Positions 63,433 to 64,000 of a stretch of DNA of 64,000 nt are shown here, piece by piece. The stretch is from Acidimicrobiales bacterium (lineage in GTDB: Bacteria; Actinomycetota; Acidimicrobiia; Acidimicrobiales; Poriferisodalaceae), in contig JASLTG010000008.1 in the NCBI GenBank assembly GCA_030743005.1, forward strand, positions 1-64,000, in the 5' to 3' direction. Both the position numbers and the translations under genes were made by a program. The notes beneath the pieces were generated by a model. The model was given only the letters and a program-made list of their open reading frames with translations, did no database searches and had not been told where the DNA came from. The first letter of the stretch is position 1, and every line of letters begins with the position of its first letter.

Positions 63433-64000
63433 TTAGACCTCAATTCCATACAACTCAGCGGCGTTGTCTTGAAGGATTTTTTTCTGCACCTCGGGCGCCA
63501 GTTGGCCGATCGCTTCTCTGACACGTTCGACACTGTGTGGATACAGGCAAGTCGGATGTGGAATGTCGGTCTCGAACATGATCCTGTCCGGTCCGATGTG
63601 CTCTACCGCGGGGGCAAGGGTTTTCGATTCGAACCAGAAACAACCATAGAACTGGCGTCTGAAGTACTCGGAAGGCTTCATTGACAGGTGAGCCAAATGT
63701 TCCGGTGCTGTTTCGCCGCACTGGTAATCGAGGGCGTCTAACAAAAACGGAATCCATCCGACACCTGACTCGACAGAAACGAAGTTCAGGTTGGGGTAAC
63801 GCTCCGGCACGTCGCTGACGAGGAGGTTCACCATCCAGCGCAACTGACCCAGAAAAATTGCTGCACCTCCAAGGCTTATTTTGACGTCGCCGGACCAGGT
63901 GTCGTACGGAACTGAGCCGGACCAGTTGATGTCACCCTCAGAAGCTCCGATATGGAAGTTGATCGGCATCTCTAGGGCTTCACAGATTTCCCAAAATGGA
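63433..64000 (-). CDS. Amidohydrolase-type metal-dependent hydrolase, 5'-truncated by window edge
   Basis: The visible part is the C-terminal half of an amidohydrolase-2 family (TIM-barrel) protein: LEMPINFHIGAS, NLNFVSVESGVGWIP, and RIMFETDIPHPTC with a metal-ligand Asp. The frame stays open upstream to base 64000 (FWEICEALE), so the start is beyond the window. Such enzymes include decarboxylases of aromatic acids and lactone hydrolases. Confidence 0.88.
   Translation of the reverse strand, partial: PFWEICEALEMPINFHIGASEGDINWSGSVPYDTWSGDVKISLGGAAIFLGQLRWMVNLLVSDVPERYPNLNFVSVESGVGWIPFLLDALDYQCGETAPEHLAHLSMKPSEYFRRQFYGCFWFESKTLAPAVEHIGPDRIMFETDIPHPTCLYPHSVERVREAIGQLAPEVQKKILQDNAAELYGIEV

Overview
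The window is a gene-dense stretch of bacterial chromosome. By eye G+C is close to half, starts are often GTG or TTG, many same-strand neighbours overlap by 4 bp, and no gap between genes exceeds about 170 bp. The gene content suggests an actinobacterium, possibly an uncultured Acidimicrobiia-like lineage: many CoA transferases of family III and crotonases, luciferase-like (probably F420-dependent) oxidoreductases, DUF35/thiolase-like pairs and carboxymuconolactone-decarboxylase-like proteins. This taxonomic reading is inference. I saw no rRNA, tRNA, CRISPR array, IS element or phage gene. The first and last genes run off the window.

Layout. 1-9.2 kb: acyl-CoA metabolism genes (CoA transferases, one of them a tandem double-domain protein, three crotonases, a small repeat protein, an epimerase, a double CMD protein). 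9.3-16.4 kb: two MFS transporters, an SDR, a zinc alcohol dehydrogenase, and a coupled pair of 2-hydroxyacid dehydrogenases. 16.4-22.7 kb: a four-gene minus-strand operon (hpaB-type hydroxylase, PLP lyase, GltB-like FMN protein, ThDP enzyme) facing a divergent IclR regulator. 22.7-25.6 kb: PhyH oxygenase, 3-hydroxyisobutyrate-dehydrogenase-like protein, sucrase/ferredoxin-like protein. 25.6-33.6 kb: homoprotocatechuate (hpa) meta-cleavage genes hpaH-hpaE-hpaF divergent from hpaG-hpaR, then a CoA transferase and homogentisate dioxygenase hmgA. 33.6-39.1 kb: shikimate-kinase-like protein, TSUP transporter, sulfatase, 2-hydroxyacid oxidase and a LigA/LigB-type extradiol dioxygenase. 39-50.5 kb: three aminotransferases, denD-like dehydrogenase, MDR dehydrogenase, MFS, acyl-CoA dehydrogenase, chorismate mutase, GNAT, and a thiolase-like/DUF35 pair. 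50.5-54.5 kb: DyP peroxidase, an AhpD-like gene interrupted by an in-frame TGA, MFS, SRPBCC. 54.6-64 kb: epoxide hydrolase, crotonases, acyl-CoA dehydrogenase, two luciferase-like oxidoreductases, CoA transferase, two proteins of unknown function, amidohydrolase.

How it fits together. The clearest pathway is aromatic catabolism: 4-hydroxyphenylacetate hydroxylation (HpaB), ring cleavage (perhaps by the LigAB pair), then HpaE, HpaF, HpaG and HpaH, with HpaR as regulator. Homogentisate dioxygenase lies next to it. The flavin reductase HpaC and the aldolase HpaI are not in the window.

The most unusual feature is at 51610-52665. It is a single reading frame for an AhpD-like protein with one in-frame TGA exactly where the second Cys of CxxC is expected, followed by a short stem with a GGUCU loop. 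It looks like an undescribed or little-described selenoprotein (CxxU).
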